The translations under genes and the position numbers were made by a program. The notes beneath the pieces were generated by a model. That model was given only the letters and a program-made list of their open reading frames with translations. It had not been told where the DNA came from and searched no databases. A DNA stretch of 22,888 nucleotides, taken from positions 1 through 22,888 of the forward strand of contig JADGJG010000354.1 in the NCBI GenBank assembly GCA_027596195.1, in the 5' to 3' direction. Shown here piece after piece: positions 1 through 9,010 of the stretch (the first letter of the stretch is position 1; every line of letters starts with the position of its first letter). The DNA comes from Podochytrium sp. JEL0797 (Eukaryota > Chytridiomycota > Chytridiomycetes > Chytridiales > Chytriomycetaceae).

Positions 1-60
1 CGCGCCCCCGCACCCCGCGCCCACCCCCCCGCCCCCGGGGGGCGGGGGTGGAATTTTTGA
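1..60. repeat. GC-rich low-complexity left edge
   Basis: The first ~55 bases are almost only G and C. A C-run meets a G-run (CCCCGCCCCC then GGGGGGCGGGG) and forms a near-perfect inverted repeat around positions 27-51. Nothing coding is seen. It could be a real hairpin-forming tract or a contig-end artefact; the sequence alone cannot tell. Confidence 0.6.
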
Positions 61-538
61 AGCGGCTTGTGCGATCATGCGACGCGATCATGGGGCATCG
101 AAGCATGCTCCTCAAAAAATAGGGTATACGGGGGTATGATTGCCGATTTTCTGGTTGCTGCCGGCGAAAGGAAGCGCAAAATACTGATTGAGAGTTGTTG
201 CTCCACTTTTTAATACTTTCACTTGTGAATTGTGTGTAGCAGTGGCGAAATGAGCGAGTGGCGTTAATGTCGAAGCAATGTGTGGCGCGATTTTTTTTAA
301 TCTTGCTTGGACGAGAAGAACCAAGCGCGCCACACACAAGCCCGCCAGTTTCAGGTCCCTCGAAGCTGACAACGCCACTCGTTTTCGAATCAAGCGACTC
401 TTTCGGGTGTGTGTGTGTGTGTAAGAATTCTCCCTTGGCTAATCACTCTAAGGCCTCCTCAGGAACCGCCGTGCTCTAATGCGATATCCATTCGTTCGAC
501 ACTCCTGGCCCCAACATAATGAAAAGTACTAAAAGAAT
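61..538. other. Intergenic, no gene seen
   Basis: Short open frames exist on both strands, but none has a recognisable domain, a convincing start or splice sites. The only structured element is a (GT)8 microsatellite at 407-422. Confidence 0.5.
407..422. repeat. (GT)8 microsatellite
   Basis: Eight uninterrupted GT dinucleotides are read directly in the sequence. Confidence 0.95.
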
Positions 539-609
539 GCTTATCCCAGGAATCGAACCTGGATTTCCACGGCCACAACGTGGTGTACTGACCGCTATAC
601 GAGATAAGC
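539..609 (-). tRNA. tRNA-His (anticodon GTG)
   Basis: The reverse strand folds as a complete cloverleaf. The acceptor stem is GCTTATC/GATAAGC, the D arm contains AGCGGTCA, and the anticodon stem CCACG/CGTGG encloses the loop TTGTGGC with anticodon GTG. The T arm is CCAGG-TTCGATT-CCTGG, which carries the B box. There is no intron, and CCA is not encoded, as usual in eukaryotes. The base before the acceptor stem is T, so the extra 5' G of tRNA-His would be added after transcription. It lies 254 bases from a tRNA-Val on the same strand. Confidence 0.95.
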
Positions 610-863
610 AGATGCAATATGTAGTGTAAAATTTTTACTTAAAGCCCCTCATTGGAAAGAGACCTTACCTCTTCCTGACCGCCTGAATTTGTGAACACGC
701 GACAGCGCACAGGCTTCCAATGATACCTCCACGGACAAAATGCCCGGTGGAGAAGATCTGAGAGCCAAAAGCAATCAGACAAGCCAAAAACCCAATCTCC
801 ATTTCCCCACCCCTTCCACCACCAATCTCCACCCAATCTCCTCACATCCAAAATGAAAAGAAT

Positions 864-935
864 GGTTTCTACGAGGATCGAACTCGTGACCTCTCCCGTG
901 TGAAGGGAACGTGATAACCGCTACACTAAGAAACC
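864..935 (-). tRNA. tRNA-Val (anticodon CAC)
   Basis: The reverse strand gives acceptor stem GGTTTCT/AGAAACC, a D arm with AGTGTAGCGGTTA, anticodon loop TTCACAC (anticodon CAC) closed by TTCCC/GGGAG with one wobble pair, and T arm ACGAG-TTCGATC-CTCGT. It has no intron. Internal A- and B-box-like sequences are intact, so it is probably functional. Confidence 0.95.
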
Positions 936-1795
936 GATGTCTTTAATCAATTACGAAACCAGCATCATGACGGGCAATATTTTCTTTAATAATCATCTCT
1001 CTTGACATTACGGCACTTCAACAAGAGGTAACAGCAAGAGTCTTGACGAGGTAGGCGAAGTTGGACGGTTTGACGAGTGTACTTTGAATGTCCGTAAGTC
1101 GATTACGAAGTCACGATCGTGGCGAGCAATATTATCTTCACGTCTTCCTTCTTTGAGACATCAGCGCTTAGGAATGCAAGAAATAGACGATCGGAGTGTT
1201 GGTTACAATGAGATCTGATTTGACGGTTGCAGGTGACAGAAATAGGGATGAGGGACGTGAAGGTGAAGGAAATGAGACGCGGCCTCAGTTTGCGCGAGTT
1301 CGCGGAAATTCGCTCGAAACACAACACTTCAATGATTTCTGAGGATTGAAGCAACTGATCTTGTGGATTCTTGGGACTCCTTGCAGCTGTCCTCCACTGT
1401 GCATTCGTGAACTAAATCGGCTACGAAGTCGCGTTCATGACGAACAAGAATAAATCGGTTGGTGGCTTCGGCATCTCCGGTACCGACGTGAAAGTCTACA
1501 TTGGCACGAGTCAGAACTATAATATGTCCGAATTCGCAGCGCAATAGACAACTCACCATCAGCAATCAAACGAGGAGTCTCTGGGATAGTAAATCGGAAG
1601 TTGATGAGCAGAATGGCTCAGATGTAGGCGAGCATGGCCATGTCATAATTGATTTAGAGGTCTGAAAAGCCCATTTCACTGAAATTGAACCGAAGACCGA
1701 CACCTTGCATGGCGAAAACACAGAACTATCATCATGTCACGGTCGCACGTTCCAGCAAATTCAGAGGTGATGAAAGAATAAAATCTGAAGCTTGT
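936..1795. other. Intergenic between tRNA-Val and the WOPR gene
   Basis: Apart from the three short repeats at 945-1456 I see no supported gene. The open frames here are short and lack splice sites or known domains. Confidence 0.45.
945..1456. repeat. Three diverged repeats beside tRNA-Val
   Basis: Three related segments lie at about 948-985, 1098-1138 and 1418-1455. They share on the plus strand a core like TACGAAGTC...CATGACG..CAA. On the minus strand they read as related peptides: NIARHDAGFVID, NIARHDRDFVIDL and ILVRHERDFVADL. The conserved peptide suggests descent from a coding sequence, but no complete gene is seen. Confidence 0.5.
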
Positions 1796-3064
1796 TTATT
1801 CGCTGAAACTGCCACGCGCCAATTCCGCCCTCAACGGCGCCAACCAACACGCCCGATCCATCCAAAACGGATCGTTCCAAAAGTAATCACACGCTTTCCG
1901 GACTCCCAAACCGCCACAACTGCATTCCTTGTGTTGCGGGGCTTCGGGGACTTGGAACATGGGATGCAACGCGTTCTCGCCTTTCAAGAATAAGCGGGTG
2001 TCTGATGCCGTGAATGGGGGTGTGAGGAGGTTGGTTGGAAAATACTTGGTGATTGGGTTGTCGCTGAAAGTGATTGGGGTGTCGCTGGAATGCTGGTGGG
2101 ATATGATGCGTCGTTTTTGTAGAGGAGGAGATGGCGTAAAACTGGAGGAGTGAATGTCTTGGTGTTGATATACTCTCTTCTGCTTCGGGTGCTTCTCCAC
2201 TCGTTGAATCGCATCCGAGTACTGGTTAAACTCGCCACTCAAGCTCGGAACCTTCCATTCGGTTGATTCTACTGAACTTGCAGCCACAACCTCTATCCTC
2301 GCGTTTTCATAAAACCGCTCTACTTGGACGGGGTGGAAGTAATTGATCACGCGGTACTGAGACCCGTTGCTCGCGGTGACGCGGATCGCGCGTTTGGCGA
2401 GGCCGTTTTGGACGAATCGGGTGTTTCCTCGGAGTGCCATGTTGGTGAATCGGGTAGAGAGTTCTTTGGAGGGCTGAGTGGTGGTGGTGGGAGTTGTTTT
2501 GGATTCGACCTCGCTGAATAATGATGTTTGGGAATTGAGAAGTTGTTTCCCAAAAAAAATATTTTACGAACCGATAAAGAAGCATGTCGTGTTGTGGTCT
2601 TGAGGGACTCCATTTCTTGCCGTCCTAGTGGTCACGAAGAGTGAGATGAGAAAAGATGAAATCAAACGAGGGACAGGCACGCGCGCCACAATTTTTGTCG
2701 TTACAAATCATATGACATATTCGAACCTTGACATACAAGGTTTGCGCTGCCTCGATCCGAAAACAAACAACTAGGAAGAGTGAAAGTGAGGGGGATATTA
2801 ACTCACCCTCCATCTTTTCATTCCCGACCCTCCTTCGTTTTCCAAAAACACAAGCACCGCTCCGGGGGAGATCCGAATCCCCAACAGCTTCGAGACGGGT
2901 GACGTGTGGAAAGCGTGCAAGTTTCCAGCAGCGCAGGCTTCAACCACGAGTTGGGCGTCCAATGCCGTTTGGATGAATCCAATGCATGTGTGGCTTTGGG
3001 GTGCGGGTGGGTGCCCAGGAGGAGACGGCGGCTTTGGATTTTGGCGGGTGGGATGATGAGGCAT
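1796..3064 (-). CDS. WOPR-domain (Gti1/Pac2 family) transcriptional regulator
   Basis: Fungal WOPR proteins (Wor1, Ryp1, Mit1, Pac2 and Gti1 group) bind DNA in the nucleus and control morphology, mating or virulence switches. Proposed exons are 3064-2807, 2624-2572 and 2513-1796, giving 342 aa. Introns are 182 and 58 nt. WOPRa spans about residues 26-105: GFIQTALDAQLVVEAC at 29-44, SPGAVLVFLEN at 66-76, MKRWR at 82-86, then DGKKWSPSR directly across the first splice, and LLYRE at 101-105. WOPRb is seen as GLAKRAIRV (141-149) and YRVINYFHP (157-165). The remaining ~170 residues are low-complexity except for a Cys/Trp-rich end. Seen: the motif order and the splice joins. Inferred: regulatory function. 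The start ATG (AAAAATGCC) lies 25 residues before the domain. The second donor (GTTCGT) is weak; a GTAAAA donor with a downstream AG is an alternative that changes one residue. The target genes cannot be inferred. Confidence 0.85.
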
Positions 3065-3520
3065 TTTTGTGAAGGTTGGGCCTGGGAGAATGCGTTTTGC
3101 CCAAGGAGGTTTGAAGTCTCTCGATTCTTGCTGACCAAAAAAATCGGGGGGCTTGCGGTGTCAATAAACAAGAAAATTAAATTTTCTATTTCTCCGCCCT
3201 CGCAATCAACAAGCGAAAACATCCACTCCACGCGCCACTTGTATTGCGAAAAAAAGTATGCTGATTTCGCTTCCATTTAACCGTAGCCAAATTCTTGCCC
3301 AAGGTAGATTTAGGTGGAGTGAAGAGAATTTAGAGAAAAGGGGGGGTTTTGTTCCCCTGCGTCCGGTAGCACTTCGGCGCCAAATATCTAAAGGAATTTC
3401 CTATCCATAAAGTACGCAAATTCAGTAGTGGGAGCACGGTACGTCTCGTGAAAAGGCGCATCCAACACGGAACCATTCATTTATTTCGAAAAACAAATAG
3501 GCAAACAAAGCACCGCGCAT
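3065..3520. other. Upstream region of the WOPR gene and 3' region of the secreted-protein gene
   Basis: No gene is seen. It contains the putative poly(A) signal of the next minus-strand gene (AATAAA on the minus strand, 3485-3480) and the presumed promoter of the WOPR gene. No convincing TATA box is seen. Confidence 0.5.
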
Positions 3521-3993
3521 TCAAACAGACGGATTCGGCGCCCCACTCCAAGCCGTTGTTGAACTCGGCAGAGTTTCCACCACCTCAAAACTCACACTCT
3601 CCACCTCCACAAATGGCCAATTTCTCACACCAGCCACCTGCAAATCATAAAACGCCAGCAAGTAGGACCCCGTGGATCCTGGCGCGGTGAAGTTGAATGT
3701 GTCGCTGAGCGAGGGAGGGAATGGGCGATGGAGCTCGTGGATGAGGGTGTGGTTTGGTTCGAGGTAGATGTATATGTCTTTGGAGCCGGAGGAGAGGGCG
3801 TTGGATACGTGGTATTGTGTTGTTATCGTCGAATCGGGGAGGAACTGGTTTTTTTGGTTTGGGATTCAGAGAAAGTCGGCAGGAAAGAGGGGGCGAAGGG
3901 GGGCGGAGGTACCACGCTGTTGGCCGGCGGGAGGTAGATGCTGACGGCGAGCGACTGGAGTGCAAAGACGAAGATGGAGAGGATGGAGTTCAT
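3521..3993 (-). CDS. Predicted small secreted glycoprotein, family not recognised
   Basis: Exons 3993-3913 and 3844-3521 join in phase 0 across a 68-nt intron (GTACCT...ACCAG) to give 134 aa. Exon 1 encodes a signal-peptide-like start (MNSILSIFVFALQSLAVSIY). The mature part is rich in Ser, Thr and Pro and is predicted to be beta-strand rich. It has two N-glycosylation sequons (N58-H-T, N78-F-T), a YIYLEPNHTLIHELH segment and FNFTAPGSTGSYLLAFYDL. There are no cysteines after the signal. AATAAA follows 36 bases after the stop. If the intron is not removed, the first frame stops after 56 residues; the match of intron length and phase to other genes here supports splicing. It could be a cell-wall or apoplastic protein, and no enzyme motif is visible. 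Confidence 0.65.
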
Positions 3994-4369
3994 TTCGTGG
4001 ATAATATTTTGTTCATTTTGAGGAGCGGGAAATGAAGTGGCTTGGCGGGCGATGGACCAAATCAAAACAAAACAAGCAATCTGAATTCATCGAGGCATTA
4101 GAAAAGATAAGCCATTGAGTTTTAATAAAGGCAGTGCCTGGACAGTAAGTACGGAGCCAAGTAATAAGAACAATCAAAATCATTTGTCGACTCGCCCGGA
4201 AACAATATTTTCTATGTGGGTTGTGTCGCAGGGAAGAAAGCGAAGACTGACAAAGGCGAAGGTGCACCCGTCGGTGAATGTAGCGCGAACTTTGGCGGAC
4301 GTGATCGAAAAGCGGCGATAGACAGACATTCTGCCGGCATTTTCCATCTTTTCAAATATGTAGAAAAAG
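3994..4369. other. Intergenic, no gene seen
   Basis: This is upstream of the secreted-protein gene and downstream of the decayed motif copy at 4370-4500. Open frames on both strands are short and lack domains. Confidence 0.45.
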
Positions 4370-4500
4370 GAAAGAAAAAAGGGAAATGTGATTCCGCCAT
4401 GAACCACCGGGCACATAAACCACGTTTCAAGTCCGTGGTCCTACGCGAAGTACCAACTCTGCCAGGAACAGAATGGATCCTGCAGTGGCACTGCTAATCT
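4370..4500 (-). pseudogene. Decayed C-terminal module of the CPVGW-motif family (copy F)
   Basis: Read on the minus strand, this segment gives DPFCSWQSWYFA, a TAG stop (4441-4443), then DHGLETWFMCPVVHGGITF. It aligns with DPSQHFWYHAWDPALEMRF and CPVGWWMMGGIAF of the intact 152-aa member. The stop replaces the Trp of the AWD motif (TGG to TAG). Only the last ~40 residues of the family are recognisable. It lies just downstream of copy A in the same orientation, so it may be a second C-terminal module belonging to that locus. Confidence 0.6.
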
Positions 4501-4539
4501 GTTAAACCAAAGAAGAACAAAGAAAATTTCCTTACTTTG

Positions 4540-5070
4540 CGGACAGGGAAAGGGGTATGGAATCCACCTTGCATCACCCAGCCCACAGGTCAATCGAACC
4601 ACATTTGCAGTAATTGATCCCATGCGAAATAGCAGAACTGAAAATTGCGGATTGAATCTTGATTGCCTGATTTTTGTTTGGAAAAAATTGCCAAGGAGAG
4701 CTGCTGGAACGAAAGTATAATTAAACCATACTTTGTGGTGAATGGAGGAAATCCGATTCTTGTGTCAAAGGGGCGAATTCCGGTGCTAGTGGTGGGGGCG
4801 TGAATTCCGGCTCGTGAGTTGTGGGGACAAATTGTGGAGCCTCCAAATTCCACTTGAATGATGCACTCAGTTGTTTCTCTCCTATGGCGGGGTTAAAATC
4901 GCGTGAGGAGAACTGACAGGAAGAAAATAATAAGAAAGCGAATAAACATATTACTTTTGCAGCCACGTTCCACTTAAATGGTCTAGTCGTCTGTACCCCT
5001 CCAACGGCAGAATCTTGTCTTGATGGAAGCAGCGAGGACGCAATGGAGGAGCCGGAATGTCCATGATACT
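4540..5070 (-). pseudogene. Degenerate member of the CPVGW-motif family (copy A)
   Basis: The minus strand encodes, in order, RQDSAVGGVQ, FKWNVAA, a second FKWNLEAPQFVP, a Pro/Glu-rich linker, and YFAWDQLLQMWFD, followed by a TGA (4592-4590) where the other members have the Cys of CPVGW. The frame reopens at once as PVGWVMQGGF. A phase-1 intron with donor GTATGG and acceptor ATCAG lies before the C-terminal block, as in the complete member at 5415-6066. No initiator ATG exon can be found upstream. The hydrophobic stretch VICLFAFLLFSSCQ inside it is best explained as a translated 42-nt intron (GTAATA...GTCAG), not a signal peptide. It is probably a pseudogene, although a truncated product ending at WFD is possible. 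Confidence 0.6.
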
Positions 5071-5414
5071 GAGGGTAATTTAAAAACGGTCTGTTGGGTA
5101 CAAGTGAAACGTTTTGCAGTTGATTTTCACATGATTTTCAGTCAAACCAGGACGAAATAAAGAAATCTTGATATGCGATCCCACCATTCTTCACAATAGT
5201 GGTCGGCAGATATTCGGAGGATTCGAGGGAGGGGATTGGGGTGGTCGGGCGAATCCTCGCCGCTGCGGGTTTCGGCAAGTCATTGATATCAATGAGAAAA
5301 GGCGTGTCGAGAATCAACACTACTTTACAAAACAGGCCGCCAACTTCTCGTTCTAATAGGTGATAGGTGCAAAAGAATTCTTCGTTGAAGTAATAATAGG
5401 AACTTCGAAAAAAA
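5071..5414. other. Unresolved stretch, possible relic
   Basis: A minus-strand frame here (about 5300-5138) reads IDINDLPKPAAARIRP and later NGGIAYQDFF, faintly like parts of the neighbouring CPVGW-motif genes. It may be the lost 5' part of copy A or another fragment. I cannot build a gene from it. Confidence 0.3.
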
Positions 5415-6066
5415 TCAAACAAAAATAATGGGGTACGCAATTCCATCCTGCACAACCCAGCCCACTGGGCAATCGAACCACATCTGCAACACTTGATCCC
5501 ACGCGAAATAATAGAGCTGAAAATTGCAGAACGAATTTTGACTGCCTGATTATGTTTGAATGAATGACGTTGCTAAGGAGAGCTGCTAGAAAGAAAGTAT
5601 ACCTAACTAAATATCTTTCTTTGTGATGAATCGAAGAAATCCAGTGCGTGAGTCGAGGAAACAAATTCTGGCGCCGCCAAATTCCACTCAAATGGCGTCG
5701 CTCCTATGGCGGGGTTAAAATCGCGTGAGGAGAACAAAAAAGTAACCAGATTTATAAGTAATTAAATATCCTACTTTTTGTGGAGGGCACAAAGGCTGGT
5801 GCCTCCACGTTCCACTTCGAATTTTGCACGCCTCCAACAGCCGAATCATGTCTGGCAACACTGTTCACACCGATAAAGTCGCTAGACTCGCCGGATTCCT
5901 CAATCCCAGGACTCAGATCGATGCTTTTGGATGTAGTTTTGTTGTGGGCTTTGGCGACTTCAGAATTTTTTGGCAGGAAGACTAATCGACGCGTTTTAGA
6001 CAGGTAATATCATCGAAAATGAACTGCTATACTTCTGACTGCGTCGAGAATTAAATTCAATTTCAT
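5415..6066 (-). CDS. Unrecognised protein with C-terminal AWD/CPVGW motif (copy B, 155 aa)
   Basis: I do not recognise this family. Four exons can be joined in frame: 6066-6033, 5981-5775, 5703-5608 and 5545-5415, all with phase-1 introns of 51, 71 and 62 nt. The product of 155 aa has a basic, polar N-terminal third, HDSAVGGVQ, then KWNVEAPAFVP followed by a repeat of that unit (EWNLAAPEFVS). It ends with YYFAWDQVLQMWFDCPVGW and a short hydrophobic tail before TGA. The 152-aa gene next door shares DSAVGG, KWNV-APAFVP and the C-terminal motif in the same order, which is the main support. There is no signal peptide and no transmembrane segment. Donors GTATAG and GTTAGG are weak, so the 5' exon and third intron are the least certain parts. 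Function unknown. Confidence 0.55.
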
Positions 6067-6610
6067 TTTAGAAATGCGTCGGATTTGTGAACGCGAGTCG
6101 CAATGCTATAATATCTGTCATTTGGATGGAAATGTGAGCGTAAGACACAACAAACTGTAGCTGTACCTGTACGGTAAGAGCTGGCGAGGTTAAGATCCGA
6201 TTGGTCTCTGGAAGAAATGTGTTTTACGCGTGACACGCGAACTGGTTTTGCACCGTGATTTTCCAGTGATTTTCAGTCAATCCATGAATGGAGAAAAAAG
6301 GCAGGCAGCACCTTCACCAATCAACCAATCAGATTGTGAACCCTTTTTTCTTGGAGGTGTTATTTTCTTTTCGCCGCGCGAAATTTTCATAACCTCCGAA
6401 CCCGCCCCGTCTTTGTACCAAACTGCGGCACCCTTCGCAGTGTGGCATTTTCCCCCCAAGTATTGTGATGCCACAACGAGACAGATCCTCTTCGCAAACC
6501 CACGCGATAGCGCCGTGGCCACGCAAGACTGCGCCACAGCTCAAATTTCGCGAAACAAATCCGTTTAGAAAGCTAATTAACATTAAGCTTTTTATTTATC
6601 GTAAAGAGAA
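6067..6610. other. Intergenic between copies B and D
   Basis: No supported gene. A ~25-bp stretch around 6256-6283 (GATTTTCC..TGATTTTCAGTCAA) resembles one at 5123-5148, a small trace of the local duplication. The poly(A) signal of the 152-aa gene lies near 6590 on the minus strand. Confidence 0.45.
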
Positions 6611-7119
6611 TTAGAAAGAATACTGAAACGCGATCCCGCCCATCATCCACCACCCCACAGGGCAGACGAACCGCATCTCAAGCGCTGGGTCCCACGCGTG
6701 GTACCAGAAGTGCTGAGACGGGTCGAACGGTCCGAACATCTGTTCGAACGGAACGAACGCCGGCGCCAACACATTCCACTTGTGGGGGGCGGGTCCGATG
6801 GGTTCGTGAGCGTCAAGGCCGCCCACCGCGGAGTCACGAGGAGACAAGGGTTGTACCGCTGAGTCTGTAGTTGTGGAGGGTGGCGAAATGGGTTCGGCGG
6901 TGTTGGGTTGGGTTTTAGGCACGTGCGTCACAAGTGGAGTGTACTTTGTGGTCAGCTAAAATACATGTCCATCAAGCAGTTTCATATAAAATTGCGGTTT
7001 CGTACCTTCGATTTGCTGCCCGTTTTGGTTGAGAGTTTGTGCGCGGGAGGTTTCTTTTCGGAGCCGGGACGACGAATTTTCGATTGAGTCTGAATAATAG
7101 CTTGCATTTCGTAGTTCAT
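6611..7119 (-). CDS. Unrecognised protein with C-terminal AWD/CPVGW motif (copy D, 152 aa)
   Basis: This is the clearest member of the local family. Exons 7119-7006 and 6955-6611 join in phase 0 across a 50-nt intron (GTACGA...TTTTAG). Exon 1 starts at AAAAATGAAC and encodes a Lys/Arg-rich, Pro-containing segment (13 Lys/Arg in 38 residues). Exon 2 has a Ser/Thr/Pro linker, SPRDSAVGGL, HKWNVLAPAFVP, FDPSQHFWYHAWDPALEMRF, then CPVGWWMMGGIAFQYSF and stop. AATAAA follows ~20 bases after the stop. No signal peptide, transmembrane span or known domain is visible. The basic N-terminus and aromatic C-terminus suggest a binding protein rather than an enzyme, but this is a guess. Neighbours on both sides are its own paralogues. 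Confidence 0.7.
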
Positions 7120-8484
7120 TTTTGGCGACGGAGGGTATGGGAAACTGAGAAAAAACGCGAGGCCGCGCGACGCGTATCAGCCGCCATCAGATACAGCCAC
7201 GGAAGAAGCCACTCACATCGTCGGTTTTGATAGTGGGAGAAATTTGAAAGCACAATGGAAAACTCGCGAGAAGGTTGAAAACAAAACGGGAGTTGGGAGT
7301 AACTGGCGTCGAAAGAATCATGAACCAAATGGAGTTTATTTGGACACTCGCCGAGAATACACGGCGATTCAACGGAGATAACCCCGTTCGCGGAAAGAAG
7401 AAAAAACCAAAACAATCGGATCGGATCACAACCGAGACAGGCTTCTGGGTGTCGCGAACCATGAATCAGGGCAATCCGGAAACGCCATGACCAGGGTCGG
7501 TGGAATCGAAAGAGGGAGCGAGCGGACAAAAAACAAAAAAAGCAAACGGCAAATTACGGCGAATCGCTCCAAGAACCGCATCGAATCGTCTGATATGAGC
7601 ACTTGATATCCAGAGCAATGCTTGCGTGAGATGTCCGGGGCAGTTGGATCCAGAGAGTGAGGCCAAGGTCGGATCGTTGCGTTTCTCGTGTCCACTGGTG
7701 CATCTCCTGAATCAGACCCACACGGCCACAATGAACTCAAGTGGATCCAAACTCGACAATATCAAAGTGATTCGGATCCGAAAGCAACGTATAAGCAGCA
7801 GTGCTTTGAAGGTCGAGTCGTGTGGAATCCAGAAGACGAAATATCTGTCATCCGTGGCCCAGTTGGATCCGCACCGCAAAAGGAGATGATGACAAAGAAT
7901 CAATATTGTGAACGGTCAATCGTCAGCGTTATTGGAGGATGGAGGTTGATCTGTGCGAAATGCGTGTCACCCCACCCGACAAACAACAAACAACAAACCT
8001 TGCCTTCCAGCAAAAATGGATCAGTTTCCATGGAATCATCTTTGATTCGGTGTCTCCGTTGGATCGTTCAAGAGGTTCTTCGTTCGAATGATATATGTGT
8101 TTCGAGTTTGTCTCATGCCAGTCACTGTCCTAGCCACGAACCGTCCCACTCCCGAGATTTGATATCATCCGGGGTTCAATTTGGGATGCCGATGTTGAAG
8201 TGCGTGTTTCAGGCCGGCTGAAACGTTTTTGGGTGCGAAATTTGGAGCCCCGCTCCCTCGCCGATGATTCAACGCGACCGTGCTCGATGCCAGAGGTGTG
8301 GGAAGGGAAGAAGAGGGCAACCACCGTTCTTGTGACAAAATTGGCACAAAAAACGAAGGACACATATCGCGATTGGTTCTGGAGTCGAAGAAGCGTGAGT
8401 GGTTCCCTGATTCTGGCCCTGCGCAGCGATTCCCACACCTCCCTCTCGCTTTCTCACCGTTTTTCCACTGAAACTCTTCCAACA
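7120..8484. other. Gene-poor stretch with dense GGATC words
   Basis: No gene could be supported in 1.36 kb. The longest plus-strand frame (7688-8221) has no ATG in its first ~65 codons and no domain. GGATC occurs nine times between 7418 and 8065 (7418, 7423, 7646, 7671, 7743, 7774, 7865, 8018, 8061), several as TTGGATCC or TGGATCC. The left end must contain the promoter of the 152-aa gene. Confidence 0.5.
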
Positions 8485-8930
8485 ATGTCACGTTACTCGA
8501 ACGAACCCGAGACGGAGTGTGAGAAGTGAGCTTCACAGGCCCTCGCTGCGACCGGGATTGCAACCGCAATTTCTTGGTGGAAGTACGCGAGGGCGTGTGC
8601 AAGAGTTGTCTGATAGGATGGGTGTTCTGTGTGTTTCGTGTTTGCTTTCGTTCATTTCATATTTTTAGAAACAGTGCGAAATTCCCGCCAGACTCACGGC
8701 TTTGCCGGATCTCGCGAGGTGATCAAGATCAAAATCATCCAGCAGCAGAACCCCGAGATCCCGTCTTTTTCGATTCGGTGCGTTCAGTCGCTGATTCCCT
8801 TCCTCGCCCGCCGCGGCCAGTGCTCGCGACGTTTTTTTATGCCGACCGATATTCCCGTCATGAAATGACCCCGACTCCATCAACTCAGTTGGACTTTCAG
8901 ACCAATCTGCGGTTTTCTGAATCACTTTGA
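8485..8930 (+). CDS. Doubtful two-exon ORF, unrecognised
   Basis: ATG at 8485 opens a short Glu-rich exon (MSRYSNEPETECEK) that meets a good donor (AA|GTGAGC, 8526). The acceptor ATTTTTAG near 8669 restores an open frame to the TGA at 8928-8930, giving about 100 aa without a domain. Against this model, the intron would be ~144 nt, and the next frame within it reads a Cys-rich peptide (GPRCDRDCNRNF...VCKSC). With one added base, that peptide would follow ECEK to make a zinc-ribbon-like C-x2-C pattern. This may be a real small gene, a frameshifted zinc-binding relic or chance. Confidence 0.25.
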
Positions 8931-9010
8931 CCGATTGTGCCGTTCTCGTCAACTCCTCCGCCCCCCTCTCCCCTCCTCCCCCTTGTCGGAAGAAACACCC
9001 CTCTCAGATC

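Noticed and set aside
1796..3276. Two related minus-strand genes side by side (1796-2440 and 2798-3276)
   Set aside because: Apparent similarity between them was weak. Splicing shows they are successive exons of one WOPR-domain gene.
4721..4966. An apparent signal peptide (AAKVICLFAFLLFSSCQ) in copy A
   Set aside because: The frame starts at GTG, not ATG, and the hydrophobic part coincides with a 42-nt stretch with intron-like ends (GTAATA...GTCAG). The flanking residues match the family only once it is removed.
6230..6568. Overlapping open frames on both strands between copies B and D
   Set aside because: No ATG-led frame matches the family or any other domain, and no exon joins could be found.
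7688..8221. 177-codon plus-strand open frame
   Set aside because: It begins at GTG with no ATG until about codon 65, and shows no domain, splice sites or repeated coding pattern.
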